Below are positions 1 through 9,492 of a DNA stretch of 64,000 nucleotides, in pieces. Positions within the stretch are counted from its first letter, which is position 1. Each line of letters starts with the position of its first letter. The stretch is from Sphingobacterium populi (GTDB lineage: Bacteria > Bacteroidota > Bacteroidia > Sphingobacteriales > Sphingobacteriaceae), in the NCBI RefSeq assembly GCF_001586775.1, contig NZ_LQXS01000005.1:1-64000 (forward strand), given 5' to 3'. Made by a program: the position numbers and the translations under genes. The notes under the pieces are model-generated. The model saw nothing but the letters and a program-made list of their open reading frames with translations, was not told where the DNA came from and searched no databases.

Positions 1-163
1 TCTGTGTCGAATTTGTTGACCCTACGACGGTCACCGTAACCGCTGCCAGCGGATTCCCGCCAGATACAGAGGTCACTTTACCAGACACTGTTCTGTTCTG
101 CGCTAGTGCCGACCCTATTGTAATCGAACACAGCACAAGAAAGCTAAGTAGTTTTTGCTTCAT
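1..163 (-). CDS. SusC/RagA-type TonB-dependent receptor, N-terminal fragment
   Basis: Only the first 54 codons lie in the window; the gene runs off the left edge. The reading begins MKQKLLSFLVLCSITIGS, a signal peptide ending in ALAQ, and continues NRTVSGKVTSVSGGNPLAAV. The pattern VSGKV followed by G-N-P-L-A-A-V-T-V is the start of the carboxypeptidase-regulatory-like domain that precedes the TonB plug in SusC-family outer-membrane receptors. The start is ATG at 161-163. The barrel cannot be seen, so the substrate is unknown. It could also be another outer-membrane protein with the same N-terminal domain. Confidence 0.75.
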   Translation of the reverse strand, partial: MKQKLLSFLVLCSITIGSALAQNRTVSGKVTSVSGGNPLAAVTVTVVGSTNSTQ

Positions 164-542
164 TACCTGTTTAGTAAGTATAAATAATTAATAGTTAGAA
201 GATCACAATATACGTAAATTACATTTTTTAAAACAAAGGTTAATTAAATAATTTTTTAATGAATTAATAGTATGTTGTTTACTTAGCAGATTATTGACGT
301 ACAATATATATGGTCAATTATTTTAACCTATCTTCCTAAAGCACTTTTATTTTGGAATAGGCTAGCAATTTGAAAAGTCCTAGCTAATCGAGTATTCAGG
401 CAAACATATAATTTTTCATTATCGTAAAGCCGCATTGACACTACTATCTTAATCCACTCTTTTCAAAGTATTTGATTAATTCTGTAACAAATAGCTATTT
501 ACACTGCTATCTTAAATCAAGTTTTTGCTCTACCTTTGCTAC
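164..542. other. AT-rich intergenic region between divergent genes
   Basis: This stretch separates the leftward SusC-like gene from rightward trmD. I see no gene in it. On the minus strand near 232-241 there is TAACCTTTG, a near match to the Bacteroidota -7 box (three spacer bases instead of two), which could serve the leftward gene. The trmD promoter lies at its right end. Confidence 0.5.
531..538 (+). promoter_or_regulatory. Promoter -7 box TACCTTTG for trmD
   Basis: TACCTTTG matches the Bacteroidota -7 consensus TAnnTTTG exactly. It ends four bases before the trmD ATG, so the expected transcription start falls at or very near the start codon. I see no convincing TTG at the -33 position. 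Confidence 0.55.
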
Positions 543-1220
543 ATGAGATTCGACATCATTACCGTATTGCCCAATCTGCTGGATAGCCCTTTTGCGCACT
601 CTATATTGCAACGTGCACAGAAAAAAGGTTTGGCGGAGATCCATGTCCACAATTTGCGTGAGTACTCCACCAATAAACAAAAATCGGTAGATGATTATCC
701 GTACGGTGGCGGTTCAGGTATGGTGATGCAGATTGAACCATTTGCCAATTGCATCGAAAAACTACAAGCTGAACGGCATTACGATGAAATTATCTATATG
801 ACCCCTGATGGTCAGACATTGAATCAGGATATCGCTAACTCTTACTCTGCAAAGAAAAATGTGATGATATTGTGCGGTCACTATAAAGGTATTGATCAAC
901 GTATTCGCGACATTTATGTCACTCAAGAGCTTTCTGTTGGTGATTATGTATTATCGGGCGGAGAACTTCCAGCTGCAATTGTAGTGGATGCCGTTGTTCG
1001 TCTACTTCCTGGTGTATTATCGGACGAAACCTCAGCACTTTCTGATTCTTTTCAGGATGGTTTATTGGATGCACCGATCTATACTCGTCCAGCAGAATGG
1101 CGTGGACATCGCGTGCCCGACATCCTATTGAGTGGCAACGAAGCGAAGATCACGGCATGGCGACATGAGCAGCAACTGCAGCGAACTACCGAACGTAGAC
1201 CCGATCTTTTAGAAGATTAA
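543..1220 (+). CDS. trmD: tRNA (guanine-N1-)-methyltransferase TrmD
   Basis: TrmD methylates N1 of guanosine 37 next to the anticodon of tRNAs reading CNN codons, using S-adenosylmethionine, and so prevents +1 frameshifting. The 225-residue protein has the family start [13 protein letters not shown], the [12 protein letters not shown] segment and the SAM-knot motif [11 protein letters not shown] followed by [11 protein letters not shown]. Length is normal for the family. A longer reading from TTG at 525 is possible, but ATG at 543 gives the canonical N-terminus. It stands alone and is followed by a strong hairpin terminator shared with convergent rseP. Confidence 0.97.
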   Translation: MRFDIITVLPNLLDSPFAHSILQRAQKKGLAEIHVHNLREYSTNKQKSVDDYPYGGGSGMVMQIEPFANCIEKLQAERHYDEIIYMTPDGQTLNQDIANSYSAKKNVMILCGHYKGIDQRIRDIYVTQELSVGDYVLSGGELPAAIVVDAVVRLLPGVLSDETSALSDSFQDGLLDAPIYTRPAEWRGHRVPDILLSGNEAKITAWRHEQQLQRTTERRPDLLED

Positions 1221-1240
1221 AGGCATATTTATTACAATAA

Positions 1241-1283
1241 AAGACAAAAAGCCTACTTCTTCATGAAGCAGGCTTTTTGTCTT
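1241..1283. terminator. Bidirectional terminator between trmD and rseP
   Basis: An inverted repeat pairs AAGACAAAAAGCCTACTTC with its complement across a short TCAT loop, with one A/C mismatch. A-rich and T-rich arms flank a GC core, so it can act on both strands. It sits between two convergent genes, where such an element is expected. Confidence 0.8.
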
Positions 1284-1322
1284 ATGATAATTAACCTTCA
1301 AAAGCAAGGCTGATACTATGAT

Positions 1323-2654
1323 TTATTGCGTCAGTTTAAAAATATCATTACCAAATACGAAGATCATTAAGGCAACGAGAATAAAGAAGCCCACCATCTG
1401 CGCTTTTTCTAGAAATGCATCACTCAAAGGCTTACCTTGGATCATTTCTACTAATAGGAATACCACATGCCCACCATCTAAAGCAGGTATTGGCAATAAA
1501 TTCATAAATGCTAGCGCCATCGAGATCAGTCCGACAAGACTCCAAAAACGTGCCCAATCTACTTCGGTACCAAACATCGTAGCAATACCTACGGGTCCAG
1601 ATAATGCTTTATCTGCTTTTAAGTCACCCCGAAAAATTTTACCAAATCCTTTGATATTATCAGTAATAACTCCAAATGCTTTTTGAGAACCAAGTGGCAA
1701 TGACTCCCAAAAACCATAATTATACCTTACGATCGGCAATGAACTTGCCGCTGCGCTGTACAGCACACCGAGAGTTCCTTCGGCAGATACCGTTCCTGAT
1801 AATGCTACTTGCTGTCCTTCTCGAATTACCTCAACCTGAATCGGTTTACCAGCATGTGCTGTTAGCACATTACTTACCTGATCTTGAAAAAGTACCGATT
1901 GGCTATTCAAACTTACGATACTATCGCCAGCTAAGATGCCCATCTTTGCAGCAGGATAATCGGCAACCACTTCATCTATCGGAGCGATTCTTCTTCGTGG
2001 TTGGATAAATTCATTGGCTTTATGCTCGGCGACCATATTACCCATATCTGCTGGCATTAATAGATCGATAGATTCACCATTTCGCTCTACTGTCAATGTA
2101 GCACCGCCAAAAAGCACGTCTGTATTTAAAAGATCTTGTGCAAAATGCTGTGGTACTTGCCCATTAACTTTTAAAATACGGTCGCCAGGTTCTATACCGA
2201 CGGCCTTACCCACGATTCCAGGTACCACGCCGTCTGTCAACTTGGTGTTATCAATATCAGTGACACCATAATGAAAGGTAAGCATCCAAAAGACGAACAC
2301 ACCTACAATGACATTCACGATGATACCGCCTAACATCACGATCAGCCGTTGCCAAGCTGGTTTAGAACGAAATTCCCAAGGTTGCGGGTCTTGCTTCAAC
2401 TGCTCTGTATCCATCGATTCATCGACCATGCCGGCAATCTTCACGTATCCGCCCAGCGGAAGCCAACCAATACCGTACTCGCAGCCTTTATAATTAAATT
2501 TAAATAGCTTGACACCCCAAGCATCGAAAAACAAATAGAACTTCTCTACTTTGATACCAAATGCTCGCGCTGCGAGAAAATGTCCTAACTCGTGCAACAC
2601 GATTAACAAAGACAGGCCCAAGAGGACTTGCCCGATCATTACTAATACTCCCAT
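1323..2654 (-). CDS. rseP: RIP metalloprotease RseP (site-2 protease)
   Basis: This is an inner-membrane zinc protease that cuts transmembrane segments of anti-sigma factors and leftover signal peptides. The HExxH zinc site is visible in the first membrane segment (H21, E22, H25 in HELGH), and the third ligand lies in the C-terminal LDGGH motif (D393). Between them are two PDZ-like stretches, near residues 120-200 and 210-300. The 443-residue length fits the family. It follows dxr on the same strand after about 60 bases, an arrangement often seen in bacteria where dxr and rseP sit together. The start at MGVLVMIGQ gives a normal N-terminus. Confidence 0.96.
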   Translation of the reverse strand: MGVLVMIGQVLLGLSLLIVLHELGHFLAARAFGIKVEKFYLFFDAWGVKLFKFNYKGCEYGIGWLPLGGYVKIAGMVDESMDTEQLKQDPQPWEFRSKPAWQRLIVMLGGIIVNVIVGVFVFWMLTFHYGVTDIDNTKLTDGVVPGIVGKAVGIEPGDRILKVNGQVPQHFAQDLLNTDVLFGGATLTVERNGESIDLLMPADMGNMVAEHKANEFIQPRRRIAPIDEVVADYPAAKMGILAGDSIVSLNSQSVLFQDQVSNVLTAHAGKPIQVEVIREGQQVALSGTVSAEGTLGVLYSAAASSLPIVRYNYGFWESLPLGSQKAFGVITDNIKGFGKIFRGDLKADKALSGPVGIATMFGTEVDWARFWSLVGLISMALAFMNLLPIPALDGGHVVFLLVEMIQGKPLSDAFLEKAQMVGFFILVALMIFVFGNDIFKLTQ

Positions 2655-2715
2655 TGAAAATTTAAAATCATATTATTAGAGGCCTTTCCGACCAAATCAA
2701 TATCTATAACGTCAT

Positions 2716-3882
2716 TTATTCTAAAAAGGTATGTGCTATCCGCCTAGCTTCTTGATCGTTCCAGAGGTAATCTTCCAAAGATTTTACCACCTGGTTACCG
2801 ATCTTGGCCATTGTCTTCTCAATCACATCACTCATTCCCAGAAAAGAGATCTGATCCTGTAAAAACGCTTCGACTACTACCTCGTTTGCCGCATTTAAGA
2901 CACAGGGTTGGTTACCGCCATTTTCCATGGCGATAAAAGCCAATTGCAAGTTACGAAACGTTTCCATATCCGGCTTATGAAAATCTAAACAACCGTATTT
3001 AGCAAAGTCAAATCGCTCGAAATCGTTACAAACTCTAGTTGGGTAGGCCATGGCGTACTGAATAGGTAATTTCATGTCAGGCAAGCCAAGCTGCGCTTTG
3101 ATAGAACCATCTTGAAATTGTACCATCGAATGCACAATAGATTGCGGATGCACTACAACATCAATTTGCTCGGCCTTCAGATCAAATAGCCATTTCGCTT
3201 CGATCACTTCCAAACCTTTATTCATCAGCGAAGCAGAATCGATCGTAATCTTTGCGCCCATGCTCCAATTTGGATGCTTTAGGGCTTGCTCCTTAGTTAC
3301 TCCGGCTAAAAATGCACGATCTTGGCCGCGAAATGGTCCTCCAGATGCTGTTAAGAATATTTTCTCTATCGGATTCAAATGCTCGCCCACCAAACATTGA
3401 AATATAGCGGAATGTTCGGAATCTACCGGCAACATTTGTACGCCGTGTTTTTTAACCAACCCCATCACCAGCTCGCCCGCCACCACAAGCGTCTCTTTAT
3501 TAGCTAATGCAATATCTTTGCCGCTACATATAGCTTTGCACGTCGGCTCCAGACCAGCAGAGCCAACAATAGCGTTTAAAACCAGATCAATAGCCGGGTC
3601 TTGCACAACTTCTACCAAGCCCTGATTTCCCGAAAGAATAATAATATCCAAACCTACAAGACCTGCCTTTAGCTGATGTATTGCCTCATCGTGCGCCACC
3701 ACGACATACTTAGGTTTGTATTTTATCGCTTGTGCAATCAGTAGCTCAATATTTCTACCGCCGGTCAGTACGCTAACTGTAAATCTATCGGGGAACGCAT
3801 CTACCACTTCCAAGGCTTGTGTACCAATACTTCCTGTAGAGCCCAAAATGGCTATGTTTTTTTTCATCAAATCGTCCGACAC
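2716..3882 (-). CDS. dxr: 1-deoxy-D-xylulose 5-phosphate reductoisomerase
   Basis: Dxr catalyses the NADPH-dependent conversion of DXP to 2-C-methyl-D-erythritol 4-phosphate, the committed step of the MEP isoprenoid pathway. Visible family motifs are the nucleotide-binding ILGSTGSIG at the N-terminus, the metal/substrate segment DSEHSAIFQ, the TASGGPFR loop and NKGLEVIEA. The 388-residue reading starts with GTG at 3880-3882, which overlaps the TAG stop of the upstream gene as TAGTG, suggesting translational coupling. The alternative is ATG at 3867, which gives the standard MKKNIAILGSTG start; I cannot decide between them from sequence. Confidence 0.96.
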   Translation of the reverse strand: MSDDLMKKNIAILGSTGSIGTQALEVVDAFPDRFTVSVLTGGRNIELLIAQAIKYKPKYVVVAHDEAIHQLKAGLVGLDIIILSGNQGLVEVVQDPAIDLVLNAIVGSAGLEPTCKAICSGKDIALANKETLVVAGELVMGLVKKHGVQMLPVDSEHSAIFQCLVGEHLNPIEKIFLTASGGPFRGQDRAFLAGVTKEQALKHPNWSMGAKITIDSASLMNKGLEVIEAKWLFDLKAEQIDVVVHPQSIVHSMVQFQDGSIKAQLGLPDMKLPIQYAMAYPTRVCNDFERFDFAKYGCLDFHKPDMETFRNLQLAFIAMENGGNQPCVLNAANEVVVEAFLQDQISFLGMSDVIEKTMAKIGNQVVKSLEDYLWNDQEARRIAHTFLE

Positions 3883-4676
3883 TAAATTAAATTATCTATC
3901 AACGAAGGGTCATCGCTGCCCGCATAGCTCTTCATCATATCAACATACACAACCGACATTACGATGCTTACCATTGGAATCATCACAAATGAGTTAATAA
4001 CACTAAAAATCTTGGCTACCAAAACGTAATTAAAATACTCAGCACTCACCATCAGCAAATGTGTAAAAGCTACGGCAAAGACGATTATTGCTAAACGAAA
4101 AACATTGCCGCGCGTAAGGGCTAGGCTAAATTTGTAAGCTTTAAATGTACCTGCTTGCTGTTCTATAATAAAGAAAGGATAAAATATAGTACGCAACACG
4201 ACTATAAGCATGACAAAACCGGTCAATAAAGGGTGGATTTCATTGCGAATGGTATCCATATCAATATCCAGATATAACAATGGAAAGCATAAAACGTACA
4301 TGAGCAAATAGACAAATCCTGCTAATATGGAGTACACGATCAAACCGCCAATGTATTGTGAAAACTGCCAAAATGAAGGCAAATATTTCCATAGGCCGAT
4401 AGAAGGTTCTTCTTTCACCAAATGCACAGCGCGCTTCAACAACACGAGTTGCAAGCTAAAGTATAAAAATACAAATAACAATAACATACCTACCTTGACC
4501 AGGTTGGCATAGCCATCGAAATAGATGGATAACAGAGTCGACAGATTGGAAACCAAAAACAACAGTAGGCACAATCCTGCGATCGAGATATAGTGCCGGC
4601 TCAATATACTTATACTGCGCGTGATGACGTCATTTGCGCGAAAAGTACTTTCCTTTAAAAATTGTAACATAGACAT
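3882..4676 (-). CDS. Uncharacterised multi-pass membrane protein
   Basis: I do not recognise a named family with confidence. The 264-residue protein has about six hydrophobic segments (around residues 28-50, 62-82, 110-135, 150-172, 190-212 and 228-248) and no signal peptide or catalytic motif that I can see. The first 25 residues form a soluble head and the C-terminal tail is short and acidic. It lies between the S9B peptidase gene and dxr, all leftward, and its stop codon overlaps the GTG start of dxr, so the two are probably co-translated. General resemblance is to bacterial membrane proteins of the DUF975/YciC type, which is only a guess. Confidence 0.85.
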   Translation of the reverse strand: MSMLQFLKESTFRANDVITRSISILSRHYISIAGLCLLLFLVSNLSTLLSIYFDGYANLVKVGMLLLFVFLYFSLQLVLLKRAVHLVKEEPSIGLWKYLPSFWQFSQYIGGLIVYSILAGFVYLLMYVLCFPLLYLDIDMDTIRNEIHPLLTGFVMLIVVLRTIFYPFFIIEQQAGTFKAYKFSLALTRGNVFRLAIIVFAVAFTHLLMVSAEYFNYVLVAKIFSVINSFVMIPMVSIVMSVVYVDMMKSYAGSDDPSLIDNLI

Positions 4677-4699
4677 AATAGGCGTCTAATAATAAGTTG

Positions 4700-6820
4700 C
4701 TATTTCAGTTCTTTTGGAACTGGTTTTTCTAACAAATATTCATAATAAAAACGAACGCGCTCTTTGAAGTCGTACGCTGATTTCCGACGCTCAAAACCAT
4801 GCCTGCTGCCCGGATAGATCATAAATTCAAAGGGCACATCACGATCGGTCAAAGCATCTACCAGCTGGATCGAGTTTTGCAGATGTACATTGTCATCCAA
4901 ATCACCGTGCATCAAACGAAGACCGCCTTTATACCCATTTACGTGTGTAAGCACTGATCCTTGCTTATATCCGTCAGGATTATCTTGTGGTGTATCCATC
5001 CAACGCTCTGTATAGTGCGAATCATACAGCTCCCAGCTCGTGACCGGAGCGCCAGCGATGCCAAAATCAAAATCAGAAGATCCTTTGGTGAGAGCCATGC
5101 AAACGATATATCCGCCATAACTGTGTCCTGTAATCAGTAATTTGTTTTTGGCTACCCAAGGTTTGGCCTTTAACCATTGTGCCACGGTTCCGTAGTCGAT
5201 CAGTTCCCAATGTCCTAATTTACGGTGCATCAACGCTACGCCTTGTTTTCCAAAATGACCTGAAGCGCGGTGATCACATTCGATTTGGATAATTCCTTCG
5301 TTAGCCCAGTACTGCTTCGCTGTACCTTTCCAAGTATTGCGCACGCTACCGGCGTCGGGCCCGCCATAAATACTCATAATGACAGGGTATTGCTTTGTCT
5401 CGTCAAAATCCGTTGGATAGGTGACGATTACAGGCAAATCATACTGCCCGTCTGCAGATGGAATAGTAAAATAAACTGTTTTGCCCACCTTATATTGCTC
5501 AAAATCTGCCGATTTACTATCCTCTAGTTCTCGTACTATTTTACCATTCATATCAACCAATGCCACTTTCGTCGGTGTCTCTACGTTGGAGTACTCGGTT
5601 ATGAAGTATTTGCCATCTGGCGATACCTTTACCCGATGTGTATAATCGCCAAAGGTTAGACGTTTAAGGTTTTTTCCATTAAAATCTACCCGGTAAAGAT
5701 CAGACGTTGCAGAGTTTTCCTTTCTGGCATTGAAGTAAAATATCTTGTTCTTCTCGTCAATATGTGCAATGCTACTCACTTGCCAATCGCCAGTGGTAAG
5801 TGCATTGATCATTTTACCATCTAAGTTGTATAGGTAGTAATGTGCCCATCCCGTTTTATCCGATTTTAAGATGTAATGCTTGTTGTCAGCTAGGTATGTG
5901 ATACGCTCATCGTGATCCAAATTGATCCAGGTTGGCTGCGTTTCGTCGTAAGTAGCGACTTTGGTACCATCTACTGGATTTACCTGATAAAATTTTAAAT
6001 TGGTTTGATCGCGGTTCATCCACTGCACCATGATGGACTGGCTATTGAAACTCCAGTATGGTTGACCAAAGTATTGATCGTCTTCTTCATTAAAATCAGC
6101 CCATACCACAGGAGATCCGACCACTTCTACAAAACCTACACGCACGGTTGGATTTTTGTCTCCGGCTTTTGGATATCGCGTCTTTTCTACATAACCATGT
6201 TGGCCGGGTGAAGCATAAATCGGGAACATGGGCACTTCCGAATCATCAAATCGCATAAAAGCCAGACGCTTGCTATCGGGCGACCACCAAAATGCTTTGT
6301 ATTGTGTAGACCTTCCTAGTATTTCTTCATAATAAACCCAAGATGACCAACCGTTGTATACTACATCAGACCCATCTGTTGTATAGCGAATCTCGTTGCC
6401 GGAAGATACCTCTACTGTGTACAAATCATTCTCCCTGGTGAATGCTACGTACTTTCCATCCGGAGATAAGGTGGGATTTTTCTCCTCAATCTCAGGAGAA
6501 TTAGTTAGTTGCTTTGTTTGTCCATTCGCAAATGTAATCACCACATCATTTTTGTCCACAGCTACTTTGGTCGACTTATCGGCTGGATACGTATACGATG
6601 TCTCTACTCCCGTTTTTACATGTACTTTGTAAAGCGTGCTATTATCACCTACGATATAGTGATTGGCATCTGCCCAACCTCTGTATTGACGTAGCGGCTT
6701 GGTTAGAGAAGCTTCTTGTCCCCAAGATTGAGCATAATTTAACCGTTTCGTTTGCGCCACTGAATGACTAATAGCGAGAAAGCACAGCATCAACGCTGCG
6801 ACACTAGAAAACTTATACAT
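4700..6820 (-). CDS. S9B dipeptidyl-peptidase IV family serine protease
   Basis: This protein removes N-terminal dipeptides, usually X-Pro or X-Ala, from peptides and acts in the periplasm. A signal peptide spans about residues 1-22 (ends SVAQ). Residues about 50-470 form the DPP4 N-terminal beta-propeller domain, including the YYEEILGR segment that holds the substrate amino group. The C-terminal hydrolase carries the triad S567 (GHSYGG), D642 (HGDLDDN) and H674 (GSRHGF). The 706-residue length is typical for Bacteroidota DPP4. It is the first gene of a leftward run with the membrane protein, dxr and rseP, though the gap to the next gene is only 23 bases and no functional link is obvious. Confidence 0.93.
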   Translation of the reverse strand: MYKFSSVAALMLCFLAISHSVAQTKRLNYAQSWGQEASLTKPLRQYRGWADANHYIVGDNSTLYKVHVKTGVETSYTYPADKSTKVAVDKNDVVITFANGQTKQLTNSPEIEEKNPTLSPDGKYVAFTRENDLYTVEVSSGNEIRYTTDGSDVVYNGWSSWVYYEEILGRSTQYKAFWWSPDSKRLAFMRFDDSEVPMFPIYASPGQHGYVEKTRYPKAGDKNPTVRVGFVEVVGSPVVWADFNEEDDQYFGQPYWSFNSQSIMVQWMNRDQTNLKFYQVNPVDGTKVATYDETQPTWINLDHDERITYLADNKHYILKSDKTGWAHYYLYNLDGKMINALTTGDWQVSSIAHIDEKNKIFYFNARKENSATSDLYRVDFNGKNLKRLTFGDYTHRVKVSPDGKYFITEYSNVETPTKVALVDMNGKIVRELEDSKSADFEQYKVGKTVYFTIPSADGQYDLPVIVTYPTDFDETKQYPVIMSIYGGPDAGSVRNTWKGTAKQYWANEGIIQIECDHRASGHFGKQGVALMHRKLGHWELIDYGTVAQWLKAKPWVAKNKLLITGHSYGGYIVCMALTKGSSDFDFGIAGAPVTSWELYDSHYTERWMDTPQDNPDGYKQGSVLTHVNGYKGGLRLMHGDLDDNVHLQNSIQLVDALTDRDVPFEFMIYPGSRHGFERRKSAYDFKERVRFYYEYLLEKPVPKELK

Positions 6821-6901
6821 AATAAGATTTTACGTTTTGCTACGAAAATAGAAAAAATATAGCACTGCACTGAGCAATACCAAAATATAGTTATACAAAA
6901 A

Positions 6902-6926
6902 AAGCCACACGTACTAGGTGTGGCTT
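6902..6926 (-). terminator. Rho-independent terminator of the PUR-domain gene
   Basis: A perfect 9-bp stem, AAGCCACAC paired with GTGTGGCTT, encloses a 7-base loop. On the minus strand it is followed by a T run. It lies 22 bases beyond the stop of the leftward gene at 6949-7290. Confidence 0.85.
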
Positions 6927-6948
6927 ATCTATATCTAAGAATCATACT

Positions 6949-7290
6949 TTAAAAGGAGAAATTTTCTTTGGCGTCACCATAGGTACCTGTTCTTTCGAAT
7001 ACACCATCTTCTGGAGCACCTTCATATCTTTTCTCGACTACCTCTTGGTTATTTTTGATATAACTAACGACATCTTGCAAACCTTCCGCGAATTTCTCAA
7101 AATCTTCTTTATAAAGAAAGATTTTGTGTTTGATAAATTGGCCATCTTCGAAACGTTTTTTACTTTCTGTGATGGTCACATAATAGTCGTTTGACCGAGT
7201 TGCTTTAACATCAAAAAAATAAGTACGTTTCCCCGCTCTCACCTTTTTTGAAAATACCTCTTCGCGTTCTTTGTTTTCAAAATCTCCCAT
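6949..7290 (-). CDS. PUR-domain (DUF3276) nucleic-acid-binding protein
   Basis: This 113-residue protein matches the bacterial PUR family, small homologues of eukaryotic Pur-alpha that bind single- and double-stranded nucleic acids. The signature is the beta-rich repeat: VFSKKVRAGKRTYFFDVK, then YYVTITESKKR, then HKIFLYKEDFEKFAEGLQD. Family members in Borrelia act as transcription regulators; the role in Bacteroidota is mostly unknown. It is a single gene with its own terminator, transcribed away from the LiaF/LytST cluster. Confidence 0.88.
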   Translation of the reverse strand: MGDFENKEREEVFSKKVRAGKRTYFFDVKATRSNDYYVTITESKKRFEDGQFIKHKIFLYKEDFEKFAEGLQDVVSYIKNNQEVVEKRYEGAPEDGVFERTGTYGDAKENFSF

Positions 7291-7564
7291 TAGATTAGTC
7301 AGATAAATTAAGTTTATGCTTTATTTTCTTGCATAAATATATAATAAATAAAATCATCAGGCCAAATTATGGCATAAAAAAAGTTAATTAATTTTTACAT
7401 ATTCGCGTAATTGAATTGACTTTGGTTAGCGATGCGTCTAAAATATTTCACCGATTAATAGTGCACGTTTACCGAAAAAAACACCTAGGATGCCTATTTC
7501 AGCTCGTTTAGCTGAATTTTTCGATCTACTTTCGAATCATCATAGGAACAATAAACACAACGTC

Positions 7565-8434
7565 ATGAGTACACAAAACACAAATAACGATAACCGCCCA
7601 CCAAAGTCTAATAATACGACAAATTTCGCAGGTGCGTTTATTATCTTATTCGGACTCGCACTCCTTCTTAAGAATATGCGACTCGACATCTTTCCTCGCT
7701 GGATATTTGGCTGGGAAATGATCCTGATTGTCATTGGTTTGGTGATTGGAGTCAATTCTAAATTTCAGAAGAAATCTTCGGTAATACTGATCGCTATTGG
7801 CTCTATTTTCTTGCTAAAAGACTTGGTCGGAATGTCTTTTGGAAAGTTTTTTATCCCGGCAATGGTAATTGCCATTGGTATTTATCTTATAAAGCGAAAT
7901 CGTGTAGTGCCACCATTGCCACCAGAGCATCCTAATCGACCGGATGACGAATATGATTGGGACAAACGAGTAGATCCCGATTATGCCAGCGGCGAAATTT
8001 TTCCTCCGACTGGTAATTATACCGCATCGAGCCAGCCTGTAGACAGCCATTCGTCTACAGGCTCTGCCGCTTATGCAAATTACAGCGCGCAGCATGATAG
8101 CTATTTAAAAGTAGATACCTTTTTTAGCGATACCAAAAAATCACTATTAACTACCAATTTCCTTGGCGGCACCATCACCAGTGTATTTGGCAGTACGAAA
8201 ATCAATTTTTTGCAGGCAGATATCAGGCAAGCTGTGGTGTTGGACACGTTTCAACTTTTTGGAAGTACTAAAATTATTATTCCTCCGCACTGGCAAGTAT
8301 CAAGCAACGTTGCCTCTATCTTTGGTGAGCTGGATGATCGGCGGCCAATGTTGGACATTACGACCGATAAGAACAAAAAGATTTATATCACCGGAACATC
8401 CATTTTTGGCGGATTGACGATTAAGAACAACTGA
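7565..8434 (+). CDS. LiaF-like membrane protein (DUF5668 plus LiaF C-terminal domain)
   Basis: The 289-residue protein has four short hydrophobic segments at about residues 20-115 (LiaF-type transmembrane domain). A proline-rich linker with PPLPPEHP follows, then a beta-rich C-terminal domain with repeated FGSTK-type turns (about 185-289), as in the cell-wall-active antibiotic response proteins. In Firmicutes LiaF inhibits the LiaS kinase. Here the gene is followed 14 bases later by a LytS-type kinase and a LytTR regulator, so a sensor or brake role for that pair is a reasonable inference. I chose ATG at 7565 (MSTQNTNN); an upstream reading from 7490 adds a poorly matching 25-residue leader. 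Confidence 0.82.
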   Translation: MSTQNTNNDNRPPKSNNTTNFAGAFIILFGLALLLKNMRLDIFPRWIFGWEMILIVIGLVIGVNSKFQKKSSVILIAIGSIFLLKDLVGMSFGKFFIPAMVIAIGIYLIKRNRVVPPLPPEHPNRPDDEYDWDKRVDPDYASGEIFPPTGNYTASSQPVDSHSSTGSAAYANYSAQHDSYLKVDTFFSDTKKSLLTTNFLGGTITSVFGSTKINFLQADIRQAVVLDTFQLFGSTKIIIPPHWQVSSNVASIFGELDDRRPMLDITTDKNKKIYITGTSIFGGLTIKNN

Positions 8435-8448
8435 TAAGTATCTTATTT

Positions 8449-9492
8449 ATGACGCAGACGCAGTATCCCAAATCGAAAAAATGGCTGATCCACACTTCAT
8501 CGTGGATTATTTGTGTTTTGTACTTCTTGGTCGTTTATGGGCTATTGTGGTGGGTCAAAGTTCCCTTTGAAACGATTCTATACGATGGCGCCATCAGTGC
8601 ACTGGTGATAACGGGCACATCGTATTTGATTTATACTTCATTGCAATTCTATTTACCTAAAAACAAGCAATTCTGGAAGCTATTTAGCTTTGCTATCATC
8701 TTCAGTGCGATCAGTGTTTTCTGTACGCGTTTTTGTCTTTTGCAGGTATTTTCGCCCGAACAGGTGGTTTACCTGACGTTCAGCATGCCTTTTCGTTTCG
8801 TGATCAATTTTTTGGTGATCACTTGTATCATGATTATCAACATTTTTTGGAACATCCAAGAAGAATACGAGGAAAATAAAGAGCGCAAAGCACAGTCCGA
8901 ACGGATGGTACGTGATGCCGAGTTGTATAATCTCCGCCAACAACTACAACCGCATTTCTTATTCAATAGCCTCAATTCGATCATCGCGCTCATTGGGAGC
9001 AAGCCGCAGGAAGCTCGAAGCATGACTTTTCAATTATCGGACTTCTTGCGGGGCACTTTGCGAAAAGACGAAAAGCAATTTATTTTGTTAGAAGATGAAT
9101 TGAAGCACTTACGTTTGTATTTAGACATCGAAAAGGTACGTTTTGGACATCGCTTAAAAACGATCTTTGATTATGACGAATCTATTTTAGTATCGAAAGT
9201 ACCGGTCATGATTATTCAACCGATACTGGAAAATGCCATTAAATTTGGACTGTATAATGTAACGGGTGATGTGCTCATTACTATTGATGCATATAAGGAG
9301 GAAAATATGCTGTTTATCGTGATTACCAATCCTTTTGATATAGATCAGTTTGAAAACAAGAGCGGCACCGGATTTGGTTTATCTAGCATACAACGACGGC
9401 TTTACTTACTCTTTGGCCGCACCGATCTCTTAATTACCAATACCGATAATAACACGTTCATATCCACTTTAAGAATACCTCAATATGATTAA
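8449..9492 (+). CDS. LytS/YpdA-type sensor histidine kinase
   Basis: This is a membrane histidine kinase of the His_kinase (PF06580) family. Four transmembrane segments occupy about residues 15-135, a short coiled linker follows, and the phospho-acceptor H169 lies in the LQPHFLFNSLNSI signature. The ATPase part shows the N box QPILENAIKFG and the glycine-rich GTGFGLSSI. It has no extracellular sensor domain, so it probably senses through the membrane or through the LiaF-like neighbour. Its 3' end overlaps the response regulator by 8 bases, a classic sign of co-translation. Confidence 0.94.
   Translation: MTQTQYPKSKKWLIHTSSWIICVLYFLVVYGLLWWVKVPFETILYDGAISALVITGTSYLIYTSLQFYLPKNKQFWKLFSFAIIFSAISVFCTRFCLLQVFSPEQVVYLTFSMPFRFVINFLVITCIMIINIFWNIQEEYEENKERKAQSERMVRDAELYNLRQQLQPHFLFNSLNSIIALIGSKPQEARSMTFQLSDFLRGTLRKDEKQFILLEDELKHLRLYLDIEKVRFGHRLKTIFDYDESILVSKVPVMIIQPILENAIKFGLYNVTGDVLITIDAYKEENMLFIVITNPFDIDQFENKSGTGFGLSSIQRRLYLLFGRTDLLITNTDNNTFISTLRIPQYD

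Noticed and set aside
1318-2493. Plus-strand frames opposite rseP
   Set aside because: They mirror the coding strand of a clear family gene and have no independent support.
9295-9311. AAGGAGG followed by ATG inside the LytS-type kinase gene
   Set aside because: It lies within the ATPase domain; an internal start would give a fragment with no sensible domain.
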